Positions 8,711 through 20,450 are shown, counted from the first letter of the stretch. The stretch: 64,000 nucleotides of DNA from Pseudomonas sihuiensis (GCF_900106015.1 NZ_LT629797.1:3534001-3598000); one strand, 5' to 3'. The notes: generated by a model from the sequence alone, not told the origin. Program-made: numbers and translations.

Positions 8711-10141
8711 ATGGTCGCCGACATCGCCTACCTGCAGCACAGCCAACAGCAGATCAACCAGCTGGACGGCACCTTCGCCCTGCAGCGTGCGGCCTTTGCC
8801 GCCAATCCGATGCCGTCGGCCGAGCAGCGCATCCAGTGGCTGAAATCCCTCAGCGAGCTGCTGACCGAACAGCAGGATGCGTTGATCTCGGCGATCTCCG
8901 CCGACTTCAGCAATCGCTCGGCCGACGAAACCCTGCTCGCCGAACTGATGCCCAGCCTGCATGGCATCCATTACGCCAACAAGCGCATCAAGAAGTGGAT
9001 GAAGCCGTCGCGGCGCAGCGTCGGCATGCAGTTCATGCCCGCTTCGGCCAAGGTCATCTACCAGCCACTGGGCGTGGTCGGCATCATCGTGCCGTGGAAC
9101 TACCCGCTGTTTCTCGCCATCGGCCCGCTGACCGGCGCGCTAGCCGCCGGCAACCGGGTAATGATCAAGATGAGTGAGTCCACCCCTGCCACCTCGCAAC
9201 TGGTCAAGGATCTGCTGGCACGCGTTTTCCCCGAGGACCTGGTCAGCGTCGCCTTGGGCGAGGCGGAAGTCGGCATGGCCTTTTCCAAACTGCCGTTCGA
9301 CCACCTGCTGTTCACCGGTGCCACCAGCATCGGTAAGCACGTAATGCGCGCCGCCGCCGAGAACCTGACCCCGGTGACCTTGGAGCTGGGCGGCAAGTCG
9401 CCAGCCATCGTTTCCGCCGACGTGCCGCTGGCGGACGCCGCCGAGCGCATCGCCTTCGGCAAGACCCTCAACGCCGGGCAGACCTGTGTAGCGCCGGACT
9501 ACGTGCTGGTGCCAAGGGATCGCGTCGATGGCTTCGTCACCGCCTACCGCCAGGTGGTGCAGCGCTTCTATCCGCAGCTCAAGGACAACCCGGACTACAC
9601 CGCGATCATCAACGAGCGCCAGCTGACCCGCCTCAATGGCTACGTGCAGGATGCCGAAGCCAGGGGCGCGCGTATCGTCTCGCTGTACCCAGAAACCCAG
9701 GGCCGGCGCCTGCCGCAGAGCCTGGTGCTGGACGTAAACGACGAGATGAAGCTGATGCAGGACGAGATCTTCGGCCCGCTGCTGCCCGTGGTGCCCTACG
9801 ACCGTATCGAAGACGCCTTCGCCTACGTCAACGCGCGGCCACGGCCGCTGGCGCTTTACTACTTCGGTTACGACAAGCGCGAGCAACAGCGCGTGCTGCA
9901 TGAAACCCACTCCGGCGGCGTGTGCCTGAACGACACCCTGCTGCACGTGGCGCAGGACGATATGCCGTTCGGCGGCATCGGCCCGTCCGGCATGGGCCAT
10001 TACCACGGCCATGAAGGTTTCCTGACCTTCAGCAAGGCCAAAGGCGTGTTCATCAAGCAGCGCTTCAACGCCGCGCGGCTGATCTACCCGCCCTATGGCA
10101 AGGCGATCCAGAAGCTGGTCTACAAGCTGTTCGTACGCTGA
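8711..10141 (+). CDS. laoC: Aldehyde dehydrogenase, LaoC-like (coniferyl-aldehyde dehydrogenase type)
   Basis: This 476-residue NAD(P)-dependent aldehyde dehydrogenase has the oxyanion Asn segment VVGIIVPWNYP, the general-base motif LELGGKSP, and the nucleophilic Cys259 in NAGQTCVAPDYV. The C-terminal region contains a hydrophobic basic stretch typical of the coniferyl/fatty aldehyde dehydrogenase branch, which can associate with membranes. In P. aeruginosa the equivalent gene (laoC) oxidises long-chain aldehydes to fatty acids. A good Shine-Dalgarno (GAGGAG) precedes the ATG. It is the first gene of laoCBA and is probably controlled by the operator at 8639-8658. Confidence 0.9.
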   Translation: MVADIAYLQHSQQQINQLDGTFALQRAAFAANPMPSAEQRIQWLKSLSELLTEQQDALISAISADFSNRSADETLLAELMPSLHGIHYANKRIKKWMKPSRRSVGMQFMPASAKVIYQPLGVVGIIVPWNYPLFLAIGPLTGALAAGNRVMIKMSESTPATSQLVKDLLARVFPEDLVSVALGEAEVGMAFSKLPFDHLLFTGATSIGKHVMRAAAENLTPVTLELGGKSPAIVSADVPLADAAERIAFGKTLNAGQTCVAPDYVLVPRDRVDGFVTAYRQVVQRFYPQLKDNPDYTAIINERQLTRLNGYVQDAEARGARIVSLYPETQGRRLPQSLVLDVNDEMKLMQDEIFGPLLPVVPYDRIEDAFAYVNARPRPLALYYFGYDKREQQRVLHETHSGGVCLNDTLLHVAQDDMPFGGIGPSGMGHYHGHEGFLTFSKAKGVFIKQRFNAARLIYPPYGKAIQKLVYKLFVR

Positions 10142-10183
10142 ACAACGCGGGCAGCGCCCGTTTTACGCCTGGTGATAACAACA

Positions 10184-10729
10184 ATGAACGACACCACCCT
10201 GAACACGCCGCAGCTGTCGCGGCGCAACCTGCTCAAGGTCGGTCTGCTGGGCACCGCGCTGCTCGGCACCGCCGGGCTGACCGCCACCCTCAGCGGCTGC
10301 TCGGCCAGTACGCCGGCCAGCGGCTACCTGATCCTGCGCAGCAGCGATATGCCCTTTCTGCGCGCACTGATCCCGGTAATGCTCGATGGCGCCGTCAGCG
10401 CCGAACAGATGCCGCAGACCGTCGACGGCACGCTGAAGAGCCTCGACAACAGCCTGGCGCACCTGTCGCCGGAGATGCTGAAACTCACCGTGCAGCTGTT
10501 CGACGTGCTGGCCCTGCCGATCACCCGCGGCCCGCTGACCGGGGTGTGGGGCAGCTGGGACAAGGCCAGTGGCGACGACGTGCGGCAGTTCCTCACCCGC
10601 TGGCAGAACAGCAGCCTGAGCTTGCTGCGCATGGGTCACGCCTCGCTGTTGCAACTGGTGATGATGGCCTGGTACAGCCGCCAGGAAGCCTGGGCGCATT
10701 GCGGATATCCGGGACCGCCCACCGTATAA
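10184..10729 (+). CDS. laoB: Tat-exported lipoprotein-like subunit, LaoB-like
   Basis: The 181-residue protein opens with a twin-arginine signal (SRRNLLK, residues 12-18), a hydrophobic stretch and a lipobox-like LSGC with Cys39, suggesting Tat export and possibly lipidation. The rest has no catalytic motif and resembles small accessory subunits of GMC dehydrogenases (gluconate dehydrogenase subunit 3-like). In P. aeruginosa LaoB is needed with LaoA for long-chain alcohol oxidation. The ATG at 10184 is preceded by GGTGA at 8 bases; a GTG four codons upstream is less likely. It lies 42 bases after laoC, but 265 bases of repeats separate it from laoA. Confidence 0.82.
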   Translation: MNDTTLNTPQLSRRNLLKVGLLGTALLGTAGLTATLSGCSASTPASGYLILRSSDMPFLRALIPVMLDGAVSAEQMPQTVDGTLKSLDNSLAHLSPEMLKLTVQLFDVLALPITRGPLTGVWGSWDKASGDDVRQFLTRWQNSSLSLLRMGHASLLQLVMMAWYSRQEAWAHCGYPGPPTV

Positions 10730-10739
10730 AGGCTGATTC

Positions 10740-10812
10740 GTAGGGTGGGCCGGGCGGCGATCCGCTTCAGCCCACCAACAGCGACAGCTTGGTGGGCTGA
10801 AGCCCACCCTAC
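10740..10812. repeat. REP-type inverted pair, GTAGGGTGGGC family
   Basis: Two inverted units bound this element: GTAGGGTGGGCCGGGCGGCG from 10740 and GGTGGGCTGAAGCCCACCCT ending near 10811. The same family occurs at 47120-47194 and on both sides of the REP transposase gene at 53523-54050. Its position inside the lao gene group may cause partial polarity between laoB and laoA. Confidence 0.78.
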
Positions 10813-10852
10813 CAACGGAATTTAGCCAACCGCGATTATCAGAATGAGGCCT

Positions 10853-10976
10853 CTGAAACCGTAGCGAGCGGTTCGAGTGCAAGGAAGGCTCGCAGCACGT
10901 GGCGAGGCTGTACTGAAGTACGCCGAGCCACGGGCGAGAACCTGACGCCGCAATCGGATCGCGCAGTAGGTTTCAG
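10853..10976. repeat. 124-bp imperfect palindrome with 8-bp terminal inverted repeats (MITE-like)
   Basis: The element begins CTGAAACC (10853-10860) and ends GGTTTCAG (10969-10976), which are exact inverse complements. The interior is also an imperfect palindrome, with CGTGGC / GCCACG and GTACT / AGTAC pairs around the centre near 10916. The whole could fold into one long hairpin. It has no coding capacity and ends 18 bases before the laoA ATG, leaving the GAGGAA ribosome site outside. I infer a miniature mobile or repeat element; only one copy is seen in this window. Confidence 0.6.
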
Positions 10977-10994
10977 TGACTCCGAGGAAAAACA

Positions 10995-13180
<2,186 letters not shown>

Positions 13181-13196
13181 GCAAGATCGACCTTTA

Positions 13197-13265
13197 GCGG
13201 GAGCCCCGCCCCGGGGCGAAGCTTGTCTGGCGAGCCCCAGATTCGCGGCGGGGCGCCGCTCCTAC
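13197..13265. repeat. Degenerate REP-like inverted pair
   Basis: A GC-rich unit GCGGGAGCCCCGCCCCGGGG begins at 13197, and an inverse unit TTCGCGGCGGGGCGCCGCTC ends in CCTAC at 13265. The pattern matches the classical Pseudomonas REP core but differs from the GTAGGGTGGGC and GTAGCCCGGAT families elsewhere in the window. Confidence 0.6.
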
Positions 13266-13281
13266 AGAGAGCGGCGCCTAA

Positions 13282-13629
<348 letters not shown>

Positions 13630-13637
13630 TTCTCCCC

Positions 13638-13661
13638 GGGAGACCGCCGGTCTCCCGTTTC
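13638..13661 (+). terminator. Hairpin terminator after the ferredoxin gene
   Basis: GGGAGACC (13638-13645), a three-base loop and GGTCTCCC (13649-13656) form a perfect 8-bp stem followed by a short GTTTCC tract, nine bases after the fdx stop. Confidence 0.65.
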
Positions 13662-13739
13662 CTCCGCACCCGTTCTGCCCTTCGCCTGAACAAGGCTGTT
13701 AAGCTTCCAGCCTCCTTCAGCCGCCCCTCGGTAGATCGC

Positions 13740-15398
13740 ATGTTGCGCAAACTCCTGCTATCGACCCTGCTGCTCGGCGCCAGCCTGCTGGCCCAGGCCG
13801 CGCCACAGCAACCCGCCATTGCCACCGCCCACCCCGCCGCCACAGCCGCCGCACAGCAGATGCTCGACGCCGGTGGCAATGCCTTCGATGCCGCCGTAGC
13901 CGCCAGCGCAGCCCTGGCCGTGGTCGAGCCTTACGGCTCGGGTATTGGCGGCGGCGGTTTCTTCCTCCTGCGCAGTGGCGGCGAGACGCCAGGCTACGAC
14001 TTCCTCGATGCCCGCGAACGCGCACCGCTGGAAGCCAAACCGAATCTGTATGTCCGCGATGGCAAGGTGCAGCGCGAGCTGTCGCTCAACGGCGCACTGG
14101 CTGCCGCCATTCCGGGGCTGCCGGCAGCATTGGTCGAGCTGGCGGAGAAGCACGGCCGCTTGCCGCTGAAAACCAGCCTGGCACCGGCGATTCGCCTGGC
14201 CAATGAAGGCTTCGCGGTCGATCGCGTCTACCGCGAGCGCGCGACCTGGCGCCTGGCAGCGCTGCGTGACGATGCCGAAAGCGCCAAGCTCTTTCTCGAC
14301 CGGGGCGAAATCCCCGCCGAGGGCCATCTGCTGCGTCAGACGGATCTGGCTGCCACCCTACAGGCGCTGGCCGAACATGGCCGGGAGGGTTTCTACAACG
14401 GCCCGATAGCCGAGCGCCTGATCAAAGGCGTGCACCATGCCGGCGGTATCTGGACCGAGGATGACCTGCGTGAGTACCGTATTTCCCGCCGCGCGCCGCT
14501 ACATTTTCCCCTGGAAGATGGCCGCGAGCTGATCAGCGCACCGCCGCCCTCGGCTGGCGGTATAGCACTGGCGCAGAGCCTGGCGATTCTCGAACAACTG
14601 CCCTGGCGCGACGCCGGGCCGGTGCAGCGCGTGCACTATGTGGTCGAAGCCCTGCGCCGCGCCTACCGTGACCGTGGTCTGCTGGGCGACCCGGACTTCG
14701 TCAAGAATCCGGTCGAGCAACTGCTCTCGCCTGGGCACCTGGCTGTACTGGCCGGCGGCATTGACCCCGAACGCGCCACGCCCAGCGCCAGCCTGCCGCC
14801 GGCTGGCACCTGGCACGAGGGCGACCACACCACCCACTTTGCCGTGCTCGATGCCGAGGGCAACGCGGTGGCCGCCACCCTATCGATCAACCTGCCGTTT
14901 GGAGCGGCTTTCACCGTGCCCGGCACCGGTGTACTGCTCAACGACGAGATGGACGACTTCGCCGCCGACGTACAGGGCGCCAACGCCTACGGCCTGACCG
15001 GCAGCCAGGCCAATGCGATTGCCGGAGGCAAGCGGCCGCTGTCGTCGATGAGCCCCAGCTTTATCGAAAGCAGCGACGAATTCACCGCCTTCGGCACACC
15101 GGGCGGCAGCCGTATCCCCAGCATGGTGCTGCTGTCGATGCTCGAGTACCTGGACGACAAGCCCATCGAGCGCTGGCCGGCGGTGGCGCGCTACCACCAC
15201 CAGTTCCTGCCCGATGTGATAGAGCACGAGCCGGACACCTTCAGCGATGAGCAGATCGCCGAGCTGCAACGGCGTGGCCATGAACTCAAGCGCCTGGATC
15301 GGCAGTACGGTAATCAGCAGGTGCTGTTCTGGGACAAGGTCAGCGGCGAAGTGAAGGCCGCGAGCGATCCTCGCGGCATTGGCACAGCGACGCCTTGA
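13740..15398 (+). CDS. ggt: Gamma-glutamyltransferase
   Basis: The 552-residue Ntn hydrolase has a signal peptide (residues 1-20, LLLSTLLLGASLLAQA) and is expected in the periplasm. It self-cleaves before Thr364 in DHTTHFAVLDAEGNAVA, which then acts as the nucleophile of the small subunit. The glycine-rich SSMSPS region and FGTPGGSRIP are also present. It hydrolyses gamma-glutamyl compounds such as glutathione or transfers the gamma-glutamyl group. The length is normal. It stands alone, with a REP pair after it and the convergent Na/Pi cotransporter gene beyond. Confidence 0.94.
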   Translation: MLRKLLLSTLLLGASLLAQAAPQQPAIATAHPAATAAAQQMLDAGGNAFDAAVAASAALAVVEPYGSGIGGGGFFLLRSGGETPGYDFLDARERAPLEAKPNLYVRDGKVQRELSLNGALAAAIPGLPAALVELAEKHGRLPLKTSLAPAIRLANEGFAVDRVYRERATWRLAALRDDAESAKLFLDRGEIPAEGHLLRQTDLAATLQALAEHGREGFYNGPIAERLIKGVHHAGGIWTEDDLREYRISRRAPLHFPLEDGRELISAPPPSAGGIALAQSLAILEQLPWRDAGPVQRVHYVVEALRRAYRDRGLLGDPDFVKNPVEQLLSPGHLAVLAGGIDPERATPSASLPPAGTWHEGDHTTHFAVLDAEGNAVAATLSINLPFGAAFTVPGTGVLLNDEMDDFAADVQGANAYGLTGSQANAIAGGKRPLSSMSPSFIESSDEFTAFGTPGGSRIPSMVLLSMLEYLDDKPIERWPAVARYHHQFLPDVIEHEPDTFSDEQIAELQRRGHELKRLDRQYGNQQVLFWDKVSGEVKAASDPRGIGTATP

Positions 15399-15420
15399 AG
15401 CGCAGCGCCCGAATGTGACC

Positions 15421-15482
15421 GTAGCCAGGATGAAATCCGGGGTTGTCGATGCCTAAAAGCCCCGGATTTCATCCGGGCTACC
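15421..15482. repeat. REP-type inverted pair, GTAGCCCGGAT family
   Basis: GTAGCCAGGATGAAATCCGG begins at 15421, and the inverse CCCCGGATTTCATCCGGGCT ends in ACC at 15482. It lies between the convergent ggt and Na/Pi genes, six bases from the latter's stop, so it could serve as a bidirectional barrier to transcripts. Confidence 0.78.
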
Positions 15483-15487
15483 AAGCC

Positions 15488-17329
15488 TCAGGAAAGCCGG
15501 ATCAGGCTCTCCTGCTCCTCACCGAACTTGCGCAATTCGCGGAACAGCGCCTGCTCGCTCCCCAACATCAGCACGTTGCGCAGGCTCTGGAAGATGCGGC
15601 TGACATAACCCAGGTCGTTCATCAGCGAGCTGGTCTGCAGGCCATCCAGACGGCCGTCACGTACCTCGGCGAACAGGCGCTGACGAAACCGCGCATCGAA
15701 GCTCGCCGCCTGCTCATCCAACCAACGCAGGCGTGACTGCCACATTTCGTCAGGCATGTCCGAGCGTGCCAGCTCACGCACCTCGTGCAGGGTGGTGAGC
15801 AAATGGCGACGCAGCTCCACATAGGCATCGCGCACCGCCGAGGGTGGTGCGTCCAGGTAATGGCCAAGGTTCTTCTGCAGGTGCTTGGCGTCCTTGACCG
15901 CATCCACCAGTTGCAGCGCCGCCAACTGGCAACTGACCCAGAACTGCTGATGCGCTTCGTCCATGGGCAGCTCCATGCGCCCCATGAAGCTCAGCAGATC
16001 GCCATACACACCCTTGATATGGAATTGGTACAAGTGCTCCGCATCGAAGCCGCCCTGCGTGGGCTTGGCCTGCAGCAGTTGCTCATCCGCCCGTGCACGC
16101 GCCAACTGATCAACCGGCAGATAGAGTGCATGGCAGATCACCTCCATGCTCAAGCGGCCAAGGTGCCCCAGCTCCTGCACCACGGCGCCGGAGGCGGCAT
16201 CCACCGAATCCAACGCCCGTTCGTTGAGGTAGCGCGCACGAGTTCGCTCGGGCTCGGCGACTTTTTCGCTCGCCAGTTCGGTAATCAGTACCTGTGGCTC
16301 GCTACGTTCCGGCAGCCAGCGGATCAACAACTGCGCCAGGCGCCCCTGCAGCGGCCAGAACAGCGCGACGCCCATGGCATTGAACAGGGTGTGGAACATC
16401 GCCAGTTGAATAAGGCTGTTCTCACCCAGCCCCAGGGGTTCAGCCAGTGCATGCACCAGCCAGGTCAGCGGCCCCAGCAGGCAGAAGGCGAGCGTGCCAG
16501 TGGTGATATTGAACAGCACATGGGCCAGAGCCAGACGCTGACCGCTACGATTGCCGCCCAGCGAGCCGACGAAAGCGGTGGTCACACTGCTGCCGATGTT
16601 CGAGCCAATGGCGATGGCCAGGCTCTGCCCCAACTCCAACTGGCCGCTGGCCAACGCCGCCAGGGTCAGCATCAGGGTCGCGTGACTGGACTGCAACACC
16701 ACGGTTATCGCCATGCCGATGGCGGTGAACAGCAGCGCACCACGCAGCCCGCCCTCCTGGTAGCCGGTCATGTCCAGGCCGTCGCCGAAACTGGCGAAGC
16801 CGTCCTTGATCTGATCGATGCCGAGAAAGATGAAGGCGATACCCAGCACGATACGACCAGCCGCCTTGCTCCTGGGCCCGAAGAAACCGGCCAGCACGCC
16901 GAATACCAACAACGGCAGAGCCAGCGGACTGAGGCTGAGGTTCTGCCCGGCCAGCGCCAGCAGCCAGATGCCGCTGGTGGCCCCCAGGTTGGCACCGAAC
17001 AGAATGGCTATACCGCCGGCCAACTGGATCAGTCCGGTGCTGATGAAGGCGATGGTCAACAGCGACACCAGCGTGCTGGATTGCAGCAACAGGGTGCCGC
17101 CAACCCCGAATAGCAGGCTCTTGAAAGGGGTAGACGTACTGCGCCCGAGTATCTGCTCCAGCTTGCTGCCCGCCAGCTGGCGCAAGCCCTCTTCCAGGCA
17201 TTGCATACCGAACAGGAAGATCGCCAACCCGGCGCAGAGTTGCAGCCAGCCCTGGCTGAACCAGAACGAGGCGATCAGCCCCATTACCACCAGCAGCAAT
17301 ATCACCCAGCGCAGGTACTTCATCACCAC
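15488..17329 (-). CDS. Na+/phosphate cotransporter family protein with PhoU-like domain
   Basis: The 613-residue protein has an N-terminal transport domain of about nine membrane segments containing two inverted-repeat QSS motifs, LLLQSSTLVSLL and VVLQSSHATLML, the signature of NaPi-II/NptA transporters. The C-terminal 260 residues are soluble and helical, resembling PhoU. It probably takes up or exports phosphate using the sodium gradient, with the PhoU part modulating flux. The ATG is at 17329. No Pho box was recognised by eye upstream. Confidence 0.9.
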   Translation of the reverse strand: MVMKYLRWVILLLVVMGLIASFWFSQGWLQLCAGLAIFLFGMQCLEEGLRQLAGSKLEQILGRSTSTPFKSLLFGVGGTLLLQSSTLVSLLTIAFISTGLIQLAGGIAILFGANLGATSGIWLLALAGQNLSLSPLALPLLVFGVLAGFFGPRSKAAGRIVLGIAFIFLGIDQIKDGFASFGDGLDMTGYQEGGLRGALLFTAIGMAITVVLQSSHATLMLTLAALASGQLELGQSLAIAIGSNIGSSVTTAFVGSLGGNRSGQRLALAHVLFNITTGTLAFCLLGPLTWLVHALAEPLGLGENSLIQLAMFHTLFNAMGVALFWPLQGRLAQLLIRWLPERSEPQVLITELASEKVAEPERTRARYLNERALDSVDAASGAVVQELGHLGRLSMEVICHALYLPVDQLARARADEQLLQAKPTQGGFDAEHLYQFHIKGVYGDLLSFMGRMELPMDEAHQQFWVSCQLAALQLVDAVKDAKHLQKNLGHYLDAPPSAVRDAYVELRRHLLTTLHEVRELARSDMPDEMWQSRLRWLDEQAASFDARFRQRLFAEVRDGRLDGLQTSSLMNDLGYVSRIFQSLRNVLMLGSEQALFRELRKFGEEQESLIRLS

Positions 17330-17415
17330 CGCTTCGTCCTTTTCTCGGTGTTCAAACGCAAGCGGCCTCTCGCCTCCATGAGAAGGCGAGAGGCCGCGTC
17401 AAGCTGTGCAGCGAA

Positions 17416-17754
17416 TCAGTCCTGCTTGTAGCCGCTGCTGGTGCAGCCCAGGCAGCGTACGAAGGCTTCTTTGCCCGGTTCGACCACAAGGGACTGCGCC
17501 GCCTCGCCGACGTTGCCACCCAGCGCGGTGAACGGCAGGCTGACGATGAAGGCTGCAACACCGATCGCAGTGGCGCCGATCAGCAGGGGACGGGCGATGA
17601 CCAGATCACCGACCATGGCATAGCCCTTGGGTGCCTCGATGGAGTACAGCGGGTCACCACTGGCGTTCTGCTGAACCACTTCCGCTTGCGCCGATAGCGC
17701 CAGCAGGCCAGAGGTCAGCGCCAGGACAACAGCGGAGGTGCGGAACGCTTTCAT
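17416..17754 (-). CDS. Small exported/membrane protein of unknown function
   Basis: This 112-residue protein has a signal peptide ([20 protein letters not shown], cleavage after AQA), a short polar stretch ([16 protein letters not shown]) and one strongly hydrophobic segment (residues about 52-80, [20 protein letters not shown]), followed by [21 protein letters not shown] and a C-terminal CLGC. I recognise the pattern from small Pseudomonas proteins with no assigned function; some are labelled multidrug transporter in databases without evidence. The ATG at 17754 is preceded by a GGATCGATC segment; an in-frame extension upstream is less likely. Standing alone between two other minus-strand genes, it has its own 86-base leader. 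Confidence 0.75.
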   Translation of the reverse strand: MKAFRTSAVVLALTSGLLALSAQAEVVQQNASGDPLYSIEAPKGYAMVGDLVIARPLLIGATAIGVAAFIVSLPFTALGGNVGEAAQSLVVEPGKEAFVRCLGCTSSGYKQD

Positions 17755-17830
17755 GGATCGATCCTTCAGATTATTCGGGAAAGTGCCAGTAACTATAACA
17801 GCGCATTGATAATTGTCAGCGTGACGGACG

Positions 17831-18409
17831 TCAATCGCCGTGAAAGGCATATTCCGGCTTTTTCGGCACATAAGGACGAAAGAACGCCAGCATGGCTGTC
17901 AGGTCGGCTTTCTCGTCACCCGTTGGCAGGAACGTCGGGCCGATCACCACCCGCCGATTCTGGTAATCCAGCGCGCCCAGCACGATGGGAACGCCCGCGC
18001 CCAGCGCGATATGGTAGAAGCCCATCTTCCAGCGTTCGACCTTCTTGCGCGTGCCCTCGGGCGACAACACCAGGATGAACTCGTCATGCTCACGAAAGGC
18101 CTGAATGGCCTGTTCGACGGTGTTCAACTGGCGATCCCGACGAATCGGAATACCGCCCCAGCTGCGCATCAGGCCACCGAAGGGCCAGCGGAAGATGCTG
18201 TGCTTGCCGAACCAGCGGGCGTTGAGGCGCAGCACGAATTTCAGCGCGATGAAGATCACGAAGTCCCAGTTGGACGTGTGATGAGCGCCGATGGCGACGA
18301 ACTTGTCGAGCTTCGGCAACTGTCCCTCGATACGCCAGCCCATCAGTTTCAGCACGCTGCGCCCCAGCCACTCAGCGGCCCGATTGCGCGGCAGGTAGTT
18401 ACCGGACAT
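17831..18409 (-). CDS. Lysophospholipid acyltransferase family protein (PlsC-like)
   Basis: The 192-residue protein contains the acyltransferase H-x4-D motif as HHTSNWD (about residues 43-49), a second conserved block GGIPIRRDR, and EGTRKK in place of the usual EGTRS block. It belongs to the 1-acyl-sn-glycerol-3-phosphate acyltransferase superfamily, on the short branch that is often soluble or monotopic. The specific acceptor is unknown. It lies after a REP pair next to mutM, in the same direction. Confidence 0.88.
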   Translation of the reverse strand: MSGNYLPRNRAAEWLGRSVLKLMGWRIEGQLPKLDKFVAIGAHHTSNWDFVIFIALKFVLRLNARWFGKHSIFRWPFGGLMRSWGGIPIRRDRQLNTVEQAIQAFREHDEFILVLSPEGTRKKVERWKMGFYHIALGAGVPIVLGALDYQNRRVVIGPTFLPTGDEKADLTAMLAFFRPYVPKKPEYAFHGD

Positions 18410-18440
18410 CGATCAACCTCGGTATTTCTTGTTTTTATGA

Positions 18441-18495
18441 CGTAGGGCGGGTGCAACCCGCCGTTGGCCCTTTGGCGGGTTGCATCCGCCCTACG
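18441..18495. repeat. REP-type inverted pair, GTAGGGCGGG family
   Basis: CGTAGGGCGGGTGCAACCCG at 18441 onward is mirrored by CGGGTTGCATCCGCCCTACG ending at 18495. The two arms are near-perfect inverse complements. The element separates mutM from the acyltransferase gene. Related shorter copies occur at 61238-61273 and 61752-61778. Confidence 0.78.
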
Positions 18496-18521
18496 GCTCG
18501 CCCATCCGGCGGATCATCAGC

Positions 18522-19334
18522 TCAGCGTTGGCACTTGGGACAGTAGACACTCGCGCGCTGCCCCAGCTTGACCTCACGTAGCGTGCTGCCACAGACCTTG
18601 CAGAACTCGCCGCCGCGCCCGTAGGCGAACAGCTCCTGCTGGAAGTAGCCGGGCTGGCCGTCACCACCGACGAAGTCACGCAAGGTGGTGCCACCACGCT
18701 CGATGGCATGGGCCAGGATGCGCTTGATCTCCTCGGCCAGGCGCAGGTAACGCGCCCGCGAGATGGAGCCGGCTTCGCGGCGCGGATCGATACCGGCAGC
18801 GAACAGCGCTTCAGTAGCGTAGATGTTGCCCACGCCGACGACCACGGCGTTATCCATGATGAAGGGTTTCACCGCCATGCTGCGCTCGCGCGACATCTGG
18901 AACAGACGCTCACCCTCGAACAATCCGCCCAACGGCTCTGGGCCGAGCTTGCTGAGCAGCTCGTGGCGCAGCGGATCTTCGCTCCATAGCAGCGCACCAA
19001 AACGGCGCGGGTCGGTGTAACGCAAGGCGAGCCCCGACTCCAGTTCGATATCCACGTGCTCGTGCTTGGCCGCGGGCAGACCGCATTCGACCAGACGCAG
19101 ACTGCCGGACATGCCCAGATGGCTGATCAGGCTGCCGACTTCGGCCTTGATCAGCAGGTATTTGGCGCGGCGCTCGACACACTCGATACGCTGGCCGGAC
19201 AGGCGCACATCCAGGTCTTCGGGAATGGGCCAGCGCAGGCGGCGCTCACGCACAATCACGCGGCTGACGCGCTGACCTTCCAGGTAGGGCGCGATACCGC
19301 GACGGGTAGTTTCGACTTCGGGTAATTCAGGCAT
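18522..19334 (-). CDS. mutM: Formamidopyrimidine-DNA glycosylase
   Basis: The 270-residue base-excision enzyme removes 8-oxoguanine and formamidopyrimidines. After Met removal the N-terminal Pro and Glu ([14 protein letters not shown]) are the catalytic residues. The helix-two-turn-helix ([20 protein letters not shown]) lies near residues 160-180, and the C-terminal zinc finger has CKVC ... CPKC spanning the last 25 residues. The length and all key residues are normal. Confidence 0.97.
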   Translation of the reverse strand: MPELPEVETTRRGIAPYLEGQRVSRVIVRERRLRWPIPEDLDVRLSGQRIECVERRAKYLLIKAEVGSLISHLGMSGSLRLVECGLPAAKHEHVDIELESGLALRYTDPRRFGALLWSEDPLRHELLSKLGPEPLGGLFEGERLFQMSRERSMAVKPFIMDNAVVVGVGNIYATEALFAAGIDPRREAGSISRARYLRLAEEIKRILAHAIERGGTTLRDFVGGDGQPGYFQQELFAYGRGGEFCKVCGSTLREVKLGQRASVYCPKCQR

Positions 19335-19445
19335 GGCAATACGACAGGAAAACGGCGGTGCGCCACCTTAGCAGGAGCTGCGCAGCAAGCGGTAGGGTAA
19401 GCCGCCTACCCGCTCAGTTGCACGGCGGCGCAACCTCATGAAGAC

Positions 19446-20312
19446 TCAGAGCACCGCCAGGTCACGGATGCTTTCGCGCAGGTTCTCGAAGTCATACTCC
19501 GACAACCCCAGATACTCGAGAATCGGCTGCGCGATGGACTGCCACTCCATGTCGATGGCCTGCCCGCCCTGCACGCGGTGCGTCTCGCAGATATGCTCGG
19601 CCATCTTGAGAATGCCCAGCAGCGTCTTCAACTGAGCGTCGCGCCCCGAGTCATCGCTGAAGATCGACAAGGCGTTGTGGTGGTTGGCGATGACCTCGCA
19701 GAGATGCTCCGGCAGACGCCAGGAACGCGCGGTGAAATAGCCGACCACGGCATGATTGGTGGTCAGCAGACGGTTCTCGGTGTCGACCACCCGGCGCTCT
19801 TCATTGGCACTGGCGTAGGCTTCCTCCAACACCTGCATGTAGTTGGGGAAGCGCTTGAGCATCAGCGGAATGCCGCAATCGTGGAACAGCCCCAGGCTGT
19901 AGGCTTCGTCGGGCGAGTGATAACCGAGGCGCTTGGCCAGGGTCAGGCAGGTCATCGCCACGTCCTGGGCACTGTCCCAGAAGCGGTTGAGTACCAGGAT
20001 CGCTTCGTCGGTCAGCTCGCCTTTGATCGACTGCGCATTGATCAGGTTGATCACCGTGTTGCAGCCCATCAGATTGACCGCCTGCTGAATCGAGGCGATG
20101 CGGTTGGCCAGGCCGAAGTGCGGTGAGTTGACGATTTTCAGCAGCGCGCCGGACAGCCCTGGGTCCTGACTGATCAGCTTGGCGATACTGCGCAGATCGG
20201 GGCTGGGCATGATCTGCTCCATCTGCAGATCGACCATGATCTGCGGTTGCGGCGGTACGCTGATCCCCTGCAGGACTTGCTGGATCTGTTCGGCGGTAAG
20301 TTCGTAGGTCAT
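19446..20312 (-). CDS. HDOD-domain protein
   Basis: The 288-residue protein contains an HDOD domain (about residues 25-220), related to HD hydrolases but usually lacking full metal ligands. Typical segments are LISQDPGLSGALLKIVNSPHF and IASIQQAVNLMG. HDOD proteins in Pseudomonas often act in signalling linked to cyclic-di-GMP or to RsmA pathways, but no specific role can be assigned. The ATG at 20312 (MTYELTAEQ) is chosen; the frame continues upstream only as antisense to the methyltransferase gene. It is divergent from that gene, with 138 bases between. Confidence 0.88.
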   Translation of the reverse strand: MTYELTAEQIQQVLQGISVPPQPQIMVDLQMEQIMPSPDLRSIAKLISQDPGLSGALLKIVNSPHFGLANRIASIQQAVNLMGCNTVINLINAQSIKGELTDEAILVLNRFWDSAQDVAMTCLTLAKRLGYHSPDEAYSLGLFHDCGIPLMLKRFPNYMQVLEEAYASANEERRVVDTENRLLTTNHAVVGYFTARSWRLPEHLCEVIANHHNALSIFSDDSGRDAQLKTLLGILKMAEHICETHRVQGGQAIDMEWQSIAQPILEYLGLSEYDFENLRESIRDLAVL

Positions 20313-20450
20313 GACAGAGGGATCGTGCAGGGCGAGAAGTAGCGCACAGTCTAGCCAAAGCACTGGCCAGCCCGCAGTCGACTTTTGTAACCGCCGGCCC
20401 CGCGTGCAAACCGCTATAATCCCGCTCTTTTCCCCGCGGAGCCCGAACTC

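Noticed and set aside
15785..17113. 442-codon plus-strand frame opposite the Na/Pi cotransporter gene
   Set aside because: Gln/His-rich shadow of the cotransporter, which has its QSS motifs and correct length.
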